Shown: piece after piece, positions 23,955-32,625 of the stretch
How positions within the stretch are numbered: the first letter of the stretch is position 1
Layout of the letters: each line of letters starts with the position of its first letter
From: VKMB-3413 sp041027365
Lineage (GTDB): Bacteria > Pseudomonadota > Alphaproteobacteria > Rhizobiales > Rhizobiaceae
Direction: 5' to 3'
DNA length: 64,000 bases
Assembly (NCBI RefSeq): GCF_041027365.1
Contig: NZ_JBFTEH010000004.1
Location: 124,001 to 188,000 of the forward strand
Translations under genes and position numbers: made by a program
Notes under the pieces: generated by a model
What the model saw: only the letters and a program-made list of their open reading frames with translations
Databases searched by the model: none
Told to the model about the DNA's origin: nothing

Positions 23955-24428
23955 GTGGCTTCGCGCCCGATCCTCGTCGACACGAATCTTCTCGTGCTCC
24001 TGGCGGTTGGGTTGATCAGCCCGTCTCACATCAAGAGACACAAGCGGCTGCAGCAGTATGACGAGATCGACTTCCGGGCGCTGGAGGAACTGATCGCCGC
24101 CTCGTCGGGAGCCATCTTCTGCCCGAACGTCTCCACCGAGACGTCCAATCTCGTCCGCTATGTCGCAGAGCCGCTACGGTCCCGAGTGGGTCTTGTTCTG
24201 GCTGAACTGATCCGGCGTGCCGAGGAGTCCCTGGTTCCGAACCGCGACGCGGTCGACCATCCGGCCTATGCACGCCTCGGACTGACGGACGCCGTGCTCC
24301 TGATGCTCGCCGCCCGAGGTGCAACCCTGGTCACGGACGACCTGCCTCTCTACCTGGCCGCGGTTGCCGCTGGGCAGGAAGCCATCAATTTTGCACATGT
24401 TCAGGCCCGGCGCCCCGACTTTCCCTGA
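23955..24428 (+). CDS. PIN-domain-like putative ribonuclease
   Basis: A 157-residue protein. The N-terminal PILVDTNLLVLLAVG is a PIN signature with its first Asp; VSTETSNLV contributes a Glu, LGLTDAVLLMLA the third acid and TLVTDDLPLYLA the fourth, together the expected metal-binding quartet of a PIN ribonuclease. VapC-type toxins are usually shorter (130-140), so this one is slightly long and carries an insert around residues 20-60. The start is GTG 23955, right after the 92-residue partner gene. It is likely an RNA endonuclease in a two-gene module; whether it acts as a toxin is untested. Confidence 0.75.
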   Translation: MASRPILVDTNLLVLLAVGLISPSHIKRHKRLQQYDEIDFRALEELIAASSGAIFCPNVSTETSNLVRYVAEPLRSRVGLVLAELIRRAEESLVPNRDAVDHPAYARLGLTDAVLLMLAARGATLVTDDLPLYLAAVAAGQEAINFAHVQARRPDFP

Positions 24429-24620
24429 GCGATTGCCGTTTCCGGCGCTCATCGCCAGCACTGCGGTCGGTTCCAGCCTAACCAGACGGGCCGCATGAAC
24501 AGACCGTCGCACCCTCGAACCTTTCCTGCTCTTCCTTAGTTCCCCCTCCGATTTCGAACCGTTCCAGACTGGCGGCCGCGTGCCGGCGGCGGTCTGGCGC
24601 CGAAACCGAAGGGAACACTC

Positions 24621-25133
24621 GTGATCACACTCACCATCAACGGGACCGAGCACCGGATAGATGCCGATGTCAGGACGTCGCTGCTCGACGCCCTGCGCGA
24701 CCATCTCGCGATGACCGGGACCAAGAAAGGCTGCGACCACGGCCAGTGCGGCGCATGCACCGTCCTCGTCAACGGCCGGCGCATCAATTCCTGCCTGACG
24801 CTCGCCGTGATGCACGAAGGCGACGCGATCACAACGATCGAGGGTCTCGGCGAGCCCGGCAACCTGCATCCGATGCAGGAAGCCTTCCTGCATCATGACG
24901 GCTACCAGTGCGGCTACTGCACGCCCGGCCAGATCGTTTCGGCCGTCGGCATGCTCGGCGAGGTGAAGGACGGCTGGCCGAGCCATGTCAGCGACCACCT
25001 CACCGGCGAGCAGGGTCTGACGCCCGAAGAAATCGCCGAACGCATGAGCGGCAATATCTGCCGCTGCTCGGCCTATCCGAACATCGTCGACGCCATCCGC
25101 ACCGCCAGCGACAAGACCAAGGAGCCGGCATGA
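24621..25133 (+). CDS. paoA: aldehyde oxidase 2Fe-2S subunit (PaoA type)
   Basis: A 170-residue iron-sulfur subunit of a xanthine-oxidase-family enzyme. The plant-ferredoxin cluster is KKGCDHGQCGACTVLVNG with a further Cys in INSCLTLAV; the second cluster uses YQCGYCTPGQ and GNICRCSAYPNI. It passes electrons from the molybdenum centre toward the FAD subunit. Unlike Escherichia coli PaoA (YagT), it starts directly at the ferredoxin domain without a Tat signal, so the complex here is presumably cytoplasmic. The start is GTG 24621 with AAGGGA upstream. It is the first gene of a three-gene operon, overlapping the next by four bases. Confidence 0.92.
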   Translation: MITLTINGTEHRIDADVRTSLLDALRDHLAMTGTKKGCDHGQCGACTVLVNGRRINSCLTLAVMHEGDAITTIEGLGEPGNLHPMQEAFLHHDGYQCGYCTPGQIVSAVGMLGEVKDGWPSHVSDHLTGEQGLTPEEIAERMSGNICRCSAYPNIVDAIRTASDKTKEPA

Positions 25134-26116
25134 GAGAGTTCCAGTATTCGCGAGCCGGCGACATCGCCGAGGCGGGCCGCCTCGCTAGCGCCGGCGCCGC
25201 GCGCTTCATCGCCGGCGGCACCAACCTCCTCGACCTGATGAAGCTTGAGGTCGAGGCGCCGGAGACGGTCGTCGACATCACGCGCCTGCCGCTGAAGGAG
25301 ATCGAGGAGACGCCGGAGGGCGGGCTCCGGATCGGGGCGCTGGTCCCGAACGCCGATCTCGCCGCCGACAGCCGCATCGCCCGCAACTATCCGGTGCTCT
25401 CCCGGGCGCTCCTCGCCGGAGCCTCCGGCCAGTTGCGCAACAAGGCGACGACGGGCGGCAACCTGCTGCAGCGTACGCGCTGCTACTACTTCTATGACAC
25501 GACGACGCCCTGCAACAAGCGCGAGCCGGGCTCCGGCTGCGGCGCCATCGGCGGCTTCAACCGCATCCACGCGATCCTCGGCGCGAGCGACAAGTGCATC
25601 GCCACCCATCCGTCGGACATGGCCGTCGCCATGCGGGTGCTCGACGCGACGGTCGAGACGCAGAAGCCCGACGGCTCCAAGCGCACGATCGCGCTCGAGG
25701 ACTTCTATCGCCTGCCCGGCGCGACCCCGGAGAAGGAGACCACGCTCGAGCCGGGCGAGCTGATCACCGCGGTCGTTCTGCCGGCGCCGGTGTCCGGCAC
25801 GCACATCTACCGCAAGGTTCGCGACCGCGCCTCCTATGCCTTCGCATTGGTGTCCGTCGCGGCGGTGATCCGGACCGAGGCCGGCAGGATCACGTCGGCG
25901 CGGCTCGCCTTTGGTGGCCTCGCCCACATGCCTTGGCGCAACAAGGCGGTCGAGGACGCGCTGGTCGGTCAGGCGCCGACCAGGGCCGTGTTCGAAAAGG
26001 CCGCCGACATCCTCCTCGCCGACGCCAAGGGGCAGGGCGGGAACGATTTCAAGATCCCGCTCGCGCGCCGCACGCTGACGGCGGTTCTTCGCGACGCAAC
26101 GGAAGGAGCGGTCTGA
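25130..26116 (+). CDS. paoB: aldehyde oxidase FAD-binding subunit with 4Fe-4S insert (PaoB type)
   Basis: A 328-residue FAD subunit. FIAGGTNLLDLMK and the ATTGGNLLQRTRC region bind FAD. Four Cys at about 118, 128, 137 and 156 lie in an inserted segment (CYYFYDTTTPCNK, GSGCGAIGG), which is the [4Fe-4S] site that separates PaoB/YagS from ordinary CoxM-type subunits. A CO-dehydrogenase flavoprotein C-terminal domain follows. It takes electrons from PaoA and hands them to an outer acceptor. ATGA overlap with paoA and TGATG junction with paoC show tight translational coupling. Confidence 0.92.
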   Translation: MREFQYSRAGDIAEAGRLASAGAARFIAGGTNLLDLMKLEVEAPETVVDITRLPLKEIEETPEGGLRIGALVPNADLAADSRIARNYPVLSRALLAGASGQLRNKATTGGNLLQRTRCYYFYDTTTPCNKREPGSGCGAIGGFNRIHAILGASDKCIATHPSDMAVAMRVLDATVETQKPDGSKRTIALEDFYRLPGATPEKETTLEPGELITAVVLPAPVSGTHIYRKVRDRASYAFALVSVAAVIRTEAGRITSARLAFGGLAHMPWRNKAVEDALVGQAPTRAVFEKAADILLADAKGQGGNDFKIPLARRTLTAVLRDATEGAV

Positions 26117-28350
26117 TGAACAAGCACGTCATGGACAAGTCGGTCGGGGAAACGCGCCTCGATCGCGAAACGCAGGGCGTCATCGGCAAGCCCGTCGACC
26201 GCTACGAAGGCAAGCTCAAGGTCTCCGGCCGCGCGCCCTATGCCTATGAGCATCTCCTGGAGGAGAAGAACGTCGGCTACGGCTTCGTCGCCACCGCCGG
26301 CATCGGCAAGGGCCGCATCAAGTCGGTCGATACCGGCGCGGCGCAGGCGGCGCCCGGCGTCCTCGCGGTCGTCACCGGCGACAAGATCCTGCGCTCGTCC
26401 GCGCAACCCGGCAGCCCCGCCGCCCAGACGATCGACGGCCAGGTCTTCCATTACGGCCAGCCGGTCGCGGTCGTCGTCGCCGAGACGTTCGAGCAGGCGC
26501 GCCACGCGGCCAGGCTGATCAAGGTCGATTACGAGCCGGCCGCGAGCGGCCGCTACGACCTCAGCCAGGTGAAGGACAAGGGCGTCGCGTCCGACCAGGG
26601 CGTGATGCCGGCCGACACCGAGCGCGGCAACTTCGAGAAGGCGTTTTCCGAAGCCGACGTGCAGTTCGACCAGACCTATACGACGCCCAGCCATCACTCC
26701 TCGGCCATGGAGCCGCAGGCGAGCGTCGCCAAGTGGGACGGCGACATGCTGACCGTCTGGTCGTCCTGCCAGCTCTTGGAATCCAACGTCCAGCAGATCG
26801 CCCACGGGGTCGGCGTGCCGGTCGAGAAGGTGCGGCTGCTCAGCCCCTATATCGGCGGCGGTTTCGGCAACAAGCTGGGCATCGGCCCGGACGCGGTCTT
26901 CGCCGCGCTCGGGGCGCAGGCCGCGGGCCGTCCGGTGAAGCTGGCGCTCGCGCGTCCGCAGGTCTACCAGGTGACCTCGCGCCGCTCCGAGACGATCCAG
27001 CGCGTGCGGATCGGCACGACCAAGAACGGCAAGATCACCGCCTTCGCCCACGAGACATGGGCGGCCAATTCGCCGGGCAACGGCTTCTTCGAGCCGGCCG
27101 GCGTCTCCAGCGTCTTCCTTTATGGCGGCGAGCATCGGCGCGTGTCGCACCGCCTGTCGGAGACCGACGTTCTGATGACTTCGGCCGTGCGCGCGCCCGG
27201 CGAGGCCGTCGGCATGCTCGCGACCGAGAACGCGATGGACGAGATGGCCGAGAAGCTCGGCCTCGACCCCGTCGAGTTCCGCCGCATCAACGAGCCGAAG
27301 CAGGATCCGCAGAACGATATCCCGTTCTCCTCCCGCAAGCTCGTCGAATGCATGGACGACGGCGCGAAGCGGTTCGGCTGGGCCGACCGGCCGAAGACGC
27401 CGGGCTCGCGCCGCCGGGGCGAATGGCTGATCGGCTACGGCATGGCCTGCGCCTCTCGCAAGAACCAGCTGCAGAAGTCCTCGGCCGAGATCGAGATGTC
27501 GCCGGCGGGCCACGCCACCGTGCGTACGTCGATGACGGATATCGGCACCGGCACCTACACGATCCTTCAGCAGATCGCGGCGGAGATGCTCGGTCTCCCG
27601 CTCGATCACGTGAGCGTCGAGCTCGGCGACACCTCGCTGCCGCCATCCTCCGGTTCCGGCGGCTCCTGGGGCGCCAACAGTGCCGGTTCGTCCGTCTATG
27701 TCGCAGCCGAAGCGGTGATCGAGGAATTCGCCAAGCGCCTCGGCGTCGATGCCGACACGCTGACGCTCAAGGACGGCCATGCGATCGCCAACAACCGCCG
27801 GATCCCGTTCTCGGAGATCTTGAAGGGCGAAGCCTACAAGGTGACGGGCACGGTCGAGCCGGGGGAGACGTCCGAGAAGTTCACCCAGTCGAGCTTCGGC
27901 GCGCATTTCTGCGAAGTGGCGGTCAGCTCGGTGACGGGCGAAACGCGGGTGAAGCGCCTGCTGACGGTGGCGGCCGCCGGCCGCATCCTCAACGAGAAGA
28001 CGGCGACGTCGCAGTGCTATGGCGGCCAGATCTGGGGCATCGGCTCGGCGCTGGAAGAGGAACTCGTCATCGACAAGCGCAGTGGCCTGCTCGTGAACCA
28101 CGACCTTGCCGAGTACCATGTGCCGGTGAACGCCGACGTGCCGAAGCTTGAAGTGGTGCTCCTGCCGGAGCGCGATCCGCATGCGAGCCCGCTCGCGGGC
28201 AAGGGCATCGGCGAATTGGCCCTCGCCGGCGTCGGCGCGGCGATCACCAACGCCATCTACAACGCCTGCGGCGTGCGCGTGCGCGATTATCCGATGACGC
28301 TCGACAAGGTCATCGCGGGCATGCGCGACGACCTGACGGACGCCGCCTGA
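26116..28350 (+). CDS. paoC: aldehyde oxidase molybdenum-cofactor subunit (PaoC type)
   Basis: A 744-residue large subunit. The N-terminal aldehyde-oxidase a/b hammerhead domain is followed by the molybdopterin domain with YIGGGFGNKLG, SAVRAPGEAVGMLA and the active-site Glu E700 in GKGIGELALAGVG. It oxidises aldehydes to carboxylates at a molybdenum-MCD centre. Substrates of homologues are broad, from aromatic aldehydes to aliphatic ones, so a role in clearing aldehydes made by alcohol oxidation fits the methylotroph setting. A dedicated XdhC/PaoD-type cofactor chaperone is not found next to it. Confidence 0.92.
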   Translation: MNKHVMDKSVGETRLDRETQGVIGKPVDRYEGKLKVSGRAPYAYEHLLEEKNVGYGFVATAGIGKGRIKSVDTGAAQAAPGVLAVVTGDKILRSSAQPGSPAAQTIDGQVFHYGQPVAVVVAETFEQARHAARLIKVDYEPAASGRYDLSQVKDKGVASDQGVMPADTERGNFEKAFSEADVQFDQTYTTPSHHSSAMEPQASVAKWDGDMLTVWSSCQLLESNVQQIAHGVGVPVEKVRLLSPYIGGGFGNKLGIGPDAVFAALGAQAAGRPVKLALARPQVYQVTSRRSETIQRVRIGTTKNGKITAFAHETWAANSPGNGFFEPAGVSSVFLYGGEHRRVSHRLSETDVLMTSAVRAPGEAVGMLATENAMDEMAEKLGLDPVEFRRINEPKQDPQNDIPFSSRKLVECMDDGAKRFGWADRPKTPGSRRRGEWLIGYGMACASRKNQLQKSSAEIEMSPAGHATVRTSMTDIGTGTYTILQQIAAEMLGLPLDHVSVELGDTSLPPSSGSGGSWGANSAGSSVYVAAEAVIEEFAKRLGVDADTLTLKDGHAIANNRRIPFSEILKGEAYKVTGTVEPGETSEKFTQSSFGAHFCEVAVSSVTGETRVKRLLTVAAAGRILNEKTATSQCYGGQIWGIGSALEEELVIDKRSGLLVNHDLAEYHVPVNADVPKLEVVLLPERDPHASPLAGKGIGELALAGVGAAITNAIYNACGVRVRDYPMTLDKVIAGMRDDLTDAA

Positions 28351-28567
28351 GCGGCTGTCCCGGCCGGTAATCGTTGAGACAGGCACGGGGTCGGCGTTTC
28401 GCCGGCCCCGGCGCGTTTCGGGCTCCGGTTTGTGGTGCCCTGCAGAGGCCGATCGCCTACGCTGTCGGCAGGTCCGGATGAGTCGGCCTGCCGGGGTCTG
28501 TGCAAGGAACCCGGATCCGAACGCGGCGGCGCGTCGCGCTGCTCGGGAAGCGCGAAGGGGGCGGAAG

Positions 28568-29023
28568 ATGCGGAATGTCGAACCGGTGCGCGAAGGCGGT
28601 TGCCGCTGCGGGCGGCTGCGCTTCAGGACGGCGGGGAAGCCGATCGTGACGCTCGCCTGCCATTGCAAGGGCTGCCAGAGGATGACCGGCAGCGCCTTTT
28701 CGCTCAGCGCGCTCTATCCGGCCGCAAGTTTCGAGGTCACCGAGGGGGAGCCGGTCATCGGCGGGCTGCACGGTGCGAACCGGCACTTCTTCTGCGGCTG
28801 GTGCATGAGCTGGATCTTCTCGCGGCCGGACGGCATGGACGATCTCGTCACCATCCGTGCGACGATGTTCGACGACGCCTCCTGGTTCGTGCCGTTCGCC
28901 GAGACCTATACCAGCGAAAAGCTTCCCTGGGCGACGACGCCGGCCCGCCACAGCTTTGAGTGGTTTCCGCCGCGAGAGGACCTGCCGGCGCTGGCGGCGG
29001 AATTTGGCGGCCTCGCCGGCTGA
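28568..29023 (+). CDS. GFA-family (Mss4-like) zinc protein
   Basis: A 151-residue protein of the glutathione-dependent formaldehyde-activating (GFA/CENP-V) family. The zinc ligands are CRCG near the start, CHCKGC about residue 36-41 and FFCGWCMSW near 77. The family name comes from Paracoccus Gfa, once thought to speed glutathione-formaldehyde adduct formation; many members have no proven link to it. ATG 28568 follows a GGGGCGG stretch; an open frame extends upstream but is Arg-rich and unlike the family. Not obviously part of the aldehyde oxidase operon, from which it is 217 bases away. Confidence 0.85.
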   Translation: MRNVEPVREGGCRCGRLRFRTAGKPIVTLACHCKGCQRMTGSAFSLSALYPAASFEVTEGEPVIGGLHGANRHFFCGWCMSWIFSRPDGMDDLVTIRATMFDDASWFVPFAETYTSEKLPWATTPARHSFEWFPPREDLPALAAEFGGLAG

Positions 29024-29046
29024 TCGCGGACGGGACCCGCTGAATG

Positions 29047-29078
29047 ACAAAAGGCCCCGCTCGTGAGAGCGAGGCCTT
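29047..29078 (-). terminator. Rho-independent terminator downstream of the cold-shock gene
   Basis: A twelve-pair stem (AAGGCCCCGCTC at 29051-29062, GTGA loop, GAGCGAGGCCTT at 29067-29078, one mismatch) is followed on the minus strand by TTTTGTC. This fits leftward termination of the cspA-type transcript ending at 29199; the rightward side lacks a T run. Confidence 0.7.
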
Positions 29079-29198
29079 GCGAGCGCTGAGCGCCCGATCG
29101 ATCTGTCGCCGCACCGAAGGAGCGGGTTCGCCAGTACATCCGTGGTCGACCCGGCTTCGATGCGGTTGGCCGGCGGCCCTCAGGCCGCCGGAAAGGCG

Positions 29199-29411
29199 TT
29201 AGCCGACGAGCTGCAGCTGATCGGCCGACTTCTTGCCGGTGCGGCGGTCGGCGACCAGCTCGTAGGAGACCTTCTGGCCGTCCTTGAGATCGCTCAGACC
29301 AGCGCGCTCGACGGCGCTGATGTGGACGAAGGCATCACTGCCGCCGTCGTCAGGCGCGATGAAGCCGAAGCCCTTTTGTGCGTTAAACCATTTCACGGTT
29401 CCCGTAGCCAT
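29199..29411 (-). CDS. CspA-family cold-shock protein
   Basis: A 70-residue nucleic-acid-binding protein. MATGTVKWFNAQKGFGFIAPDDG contains RNP1 (KGFGFI), and DAFVHISAVERAGL contains RNP2 (VHIS). These single OB-fold proteins act as RNA chaperones. The gap of about 300 bases to the next gene and a long leader before the ATG fit the post-transcriptional control typical of csp genes, although no defined thermosensor was recognised. GGAAAGG stands before the start. It terminates at the hairpin around 29050-29078. Confidence 0.95.
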   Translation of the reverse strand: MATGTVKWFNAQKGFGFIAPDDGGSDAFVHISAVERAGLSDLKDGQKVSYELVADRRTGKKSADQLQLVG

Positions 29412-29709
29412 GGGAAACCCTTTCCAAGACGTAGTTCAGACCGGTTCGCGAACGTCGCGAGCCGTTGTAGATCGATCGTGAAGGAAGAAAATCAGAACAA
29501 GCGCTGTTAACGCGCGGGGCCCAAAGTCCGGCCGTCTATCGACATCCCCTATATGGAGGAATATTGGATGAACCACAAGGGGCACAGGATCGAATTATTC
29601 GGTCGGTGCCTGTGACTGCTGCCTGGCGGGTTCGCGCGATCCCAGGGACGAGCGCTGCTGCGATGCCGCGACCGATTGCTCCCTCACCTGATACGGTCGG
29701 CCGCTCCCG

Positions 29710-30744
29710 TCACGACCGCGCGGCGAGGAGCGCCAGCGCGGCTGCGGGGGCGGCGCGGCAGGCCGCATCGCGCAAGTCCGCCGGGCAGTCGAAGAGGTCG
29801 GAGAAGTCGACCACGCCCCGGTCGAGCCGGGCGGCGAGGCGCCGCAGCACCGGCCGGCCCGCCCCGGCGATCACCACCGAGGCGTCGTCGGAGAGTTCGT
29901 CGCGCGAGAGCACCTGCAGCGCCGCGTCGTGGATCAGCCGCAGCTGCGCCTCGGCAAAGGCGTGCGCCAGCCATTCCCAAGCGCCGTCGCTCGCCTCGTG
30001 CGCGTCCATGCCGACCATCCGCGCCAGCCGCCGGCGCGAGCCTTCGGGCGTCTTCTCGCCATTGTCCGCGGCGGGATAGAGGTCGTCCTCCTCTTCGAGC
30101 GTCTCGATCACCCGCTGGACGTCGGCCATGGTGGCGAAGAGCTCGTTCATCACCGGGATCGTCCGGCCGGCCATGGGCACGCGGCGCGCGACCGCCATCA
30201 GTGCGGTGCGCGTATAGCCCTGGTAGACGAGTTCGCCCGCGGCGAGGCGCTCGGCATCGCTCGTCGCCGACGCCCGCACCGCCCCGTTCAGGACGGGCAG
30301 GATGTCGGTGGTGGTCGATCCCATGTCGAGGAACAGCGCTTCCTCGATCGAGGACGCCGCCAGCGCGGCGCTGGCGTGCCAGTTGGCCGAGGCGATCTCG
30401 CCGGCATGCGCGCGTGCGTGCCCGGCCGACAGGAAGCCGGCCGCCCCGCCATAGAGGACGATGTCGCCGGAAAGCCGTTCGCAGAAGATCCGGGTCAACT
30501 GCTCGACGCCCTCGCGCCGCGAGGCGAAGATGTCGGAGAGTTCGCCGGTCATGGTGATGGCGTGGCGTTCGGCGCCGCCGGCGGCCTCGGACTCGGCGAG
30601 GATGGCCGACAGCGCGGTCTCGAGATGCTCGAGGCCCTGCCAGATTGGCGTCGGCTTTTGCCAGACCTTCAGGAGCCGATCGTCCTCGGCGAGCGCCGCC
30701 TTCAGATGCGCGCCCCCGACATCCCAACCGAGCGTTCTTGGCAT
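29710..30744 (-). CDS. mfnF: hydantoinase/oxoprolinase-fold protein, likely MfnF (methylofuran assembly)
   Basis: A 344-residue protein of the family noted as a probable H4MPT-linked C1-transfer pathway protein. The N-terminus TLGWDVGGAHLKAAL and the later LFLDMGSTTTDILPVLNG are ATPase-fold phosphate loops of the hydantoinase type. In methanogens MfnF joins the furan diphosphate with gamma-glutamyltyramine. The presence of mfnB and mfnE in the same window makes the same step in methylofuran synthesis likely here. It diverges from the HisA-like gene across 158 bases, a shared promoter region. Confidence 0.85.
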   Translation of the reverse strand: MPRTLGWDVGGAHLKAALAEDDRLLKVWQKPTPIWQGLEHLETALSAILAESEAAGGAERHAITMTGELSDIFASRREGVEQLTRIFCERLSGDIVLYGGAAGFLSAGHARAHAGEIASANWHASAALAASSIEEALFLDMGSTTTDILPVLNGAVRASATSDAERLAAGELVYQGYTRTALMAVARRVPMAGRTIPVMNELFATMADVQRVIETLEEEDDLYPAADNGEKTPEGSRRRLARMVGMDAHEASDGAWEWLAHAFAEAQLRLIHDAALQVLSRDELSDDASVVIAGAGRPVLRRLAARLDRGVVDFSDLFDCPADLRDAACRAAPAAALALLAARS

Positions 30745-30902
30745 TTCGTTTCCGTTCGTACCTCACGCGGCCCGGGCGCCGCAATGTCCGGCAGCGGCTC
30801 CCCGCCCACCGGCTCCGGCGGCAAGCGCTCTCCCGCTCGCCGCGTCGATCGTCTAGGGGAAGTCCTATAGCATCGAAAATCGGAACGGCGCGAGAACACC
30901 TC

Positions 30903-31607
30903 ATGCAGATCATCCCGGTACTCGACATCAAGGGCGGCCTGGTGGTGCGCGGCGTCATGGGAAACCGCGCCGAGTACCGCCCGATCGAGACGCCGCTCAG
31001 TGCCGGGCCGGAGCCGGTCGCGGTGGCGAGGGGACTGGCGACGCTGGCGGATTTTCCCGCCTTCTACATCGCCGATCTCGACGCGATCGAGGGCAGGGCG
31101 CCGCCGGACGCCGCGGTGGTCGCCGCCCTGGCAGAGGCGTTCCCGGGAAAGCGCTTCTGGGTGGATGCCGGCGTGCGCACCGCCGCGGACGTGCAGGCGG
31201 TCGCCGCCCTGCCGCAAAGCGCGGTCGTGATCGGCACGGAATCGGTGTCGGGGTCCGATGTCGTCGCCGGGTGCCGGGACAATCCGGAGGTCGTCCTCTC
31301 GCTCGACTTTCGTGGCGACGCGTTCCTTGGGCCGCCGGAACTCGCAGCCGATGCCTCCCTCTGGCCGCAGCGCGTGATCGTCATGACGCTGGCGAAAGTC
31401 GGCAGCGGCGCAGGGCCGGACATGGACCGGCTGCGCGAGGTCAAGGCGATGGCGGGTGCGCGCGAGGTCTTTGCCGCGGGCGGCGTGCGCGGGCCGGAGG
31501 ACCTCGCGAGGCTTTCCACCGGCGGCATGGCCGGAGCCCTGGTCGCGACGGCCCTCCACGACGGCCGGCTCGGACGCGAGGTGCTGGCCCGGGGCTCAGG
31601 GGGCTGA
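30903..31607 (+). CDS. HisA/HisF-related TIM-barrel protein of the C1 locus
   Basis: A 234-residue barrel starting MQIIPVLDIKGGLVVRGVMG, with IADLDAIEGRAP, FWVDAGVRTAADVQA and EVFAAGGVRGPEDLARLS, the phosphate-binding loops of the HisA family. It belongs to the HisA-related family found beside C1 genes in methylotrophs and archaea, and is distinct from the true histidine enzyme. The role in methylofuran or H4MPT synthesis is suspected but not proven. It is divergent from mfnF; the downstream hairpins at 31730-31756 and 31827-31850 lie between it and fae. Confidence 0.82.
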   Translation: MQIIPVLDIKGGLVVRGVMGNRAEYRPIETPLSAGPEPVAVARGLATLADFPAFYIADLDAIEGRAPPDAAVVAALAEAFPGKRFWVDAGVRTAADVQAVAALPQSAVVIGTESVSGSDVVAGCRDNPEVVLSLDFRGDAFLGPPELAADASLWPQRVIVMTLAKVGSGAGPDMDRLREVKAMAGAREVFAAGGVRGPEDLARLSTGGMAGALVATALHDGRLGREVLARGSGG

Positions 31608-31729
31608 GACTGGCGGTTCGCGCCGAGGGCCATCGGCGCCAGGAGGTCTCGCGGCGCCGGGGGCATCATCCGATGGCGGACGCGAAGGAATTGCCCGAAG
31701 ATGCGTTCTGCACTGGACGACCACGCATG

Positions 31730-31756
31730 AAAAAGGGGCCGCACCGGCCCCTTTTC
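31730..31756. terminator. bidirectional terminator between the HisA-like gene and fae
   Basis: A perfect AAAAGGGGCC...GGCCCCTTTT hairpin (31731-31740 with 31746-31755, five-base loop) has A and T runs on both sides, so it can terminate both the rightward HisA-like and leftward fae transcripts. A second GC hairpin with a T run on the plus strand (GCCGGC...GCCGGC, about 31829-31848) lies closer to fae. Confidence 0.8.
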
Positions 31757-31876
31757 CGCGTCCGTTCTCCCGCGGGAAAACGTGGATCCCTATTGGAACC
31801 CAAACTTGGCGGCCAATCGCCGGAGAAGGCCGGCAGGCATCGCCGGCTTTTCGTCTTCCCCGGGATGGTTCCTTGT

Positions 31877-32386
31877 CTAGGCGCCGGCGAACGGGTGAGC
31901 CGCGGAGCCCTTCTTCTGAACGACTTCCTGGGCCGTCGGCGTGCCCTTGATGGCGCGCTCGATGGATTCCATCGTGGCCTGGTAGTTGTAGTCGCGGATC
32001 TTCGCGTCGTCCTCGGCTTCCCAGTGGATGAAGACGCCGACGCAGATGAACAGGTCGTCGGCCTCGGCAGCCGGGATGATGCCCTTCTCGACCGAGTCGG
32101 CGACGGCGCGCGCGACGGCGGTCTGGGCCGGGCCGAACATCTGGACGGCCTGCTTGGCGCCCTTGATGGTGACCTTGTTGAACATCACCGTGTTCGGCTT
32201 GCAGGGCAGGTTCGGCGCGACGACCGCGAGGAGCGTCGTGAAGCCGTCCTTGTTGTTGGTCAGCGAGTTGCAGAACGCCGCCTCGGCCGCCGAGCCGCGC
32301 GGTCCGATGATCAGGTCGATGTGGGCAACTTCGTTGCCTTCGCCGACGAGCGACTCGCCGACCATCACCTTGTTGATGGTTGCCAT
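31877..32386 (-). CDS. fae: formaldehyde-activating enzyme (Fae)
   Basis: A 169-residue protein nearly identical in pattern to Methylorubrum Fae. It condenses formaldehyde with H4MPT to methylene-H4MPT, the entry step of the pathway and the main detoxification reaction. The conserved active-site His is in GNEVAHIDLIIGPRG; FCNSLTNNKDGFTTLL, PNLPCKPNT, MFGPAQTAVA and IHWEAEDDAKIRDYNY are all family-typical. GGAGG is seven bases before ATG 32386. It is transcribed alone leftward; its 239-base upstream gap separates it from the CitG-like gene and contains a hairpin around 32416-32437. Confidence 0.97.
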   Translation of the reverse strand: MATINKVMVGESLVGEGNEVAHIDLIIGPRGSAAEAAFCNSLTNNKDGFTTLLAVVAPNLPCKPNTVMFNKVTIKGAKQAVQMFGPAQTAVARAVADSVEKGIIPAAEADDLFICVGVFIHWEAEDDAKIRDYNYQATMESIERAIKGTPTAQEVVQKKGSAAHPFAGA

Positions 32387-32625
32387 GAGCAATTCCTCCA
32401 AACGTTGCTAGGACTGGCCCGGCGTTTGCGCCGGTCCGGTTGAAGAACTTCCGAACCTGGAAGGAGTCCAGCCCGAGCGCGCTGCGCGCGTAAGCATCGA
32501 TCGACCTCCCTCCCGGCCGCCGGGCCTCACGCCCGGCTCACGGCTATCCTTGTTGGCGGCGTCCTGGTGGGACCGGTTAGCCAGATAGCTTCGGGGCCAC
32601 ATGGACCCCGACGTGCGACAGTCAA

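Noticed and set aside
25969..28668. About 900-codon open frame opposite the paoC gene
   Set aside because: It mirrors the third-codon GC bias of paoC and shows no domain; paoC is certain on the other strand.
31821..31850. Second GC hairpin near the fae stop as the start of a CRISPR or repeat array
   Set aside because: It is a single hairpin with a T run on one side, not repeated; no direct-repeat arrays were seen in the window.
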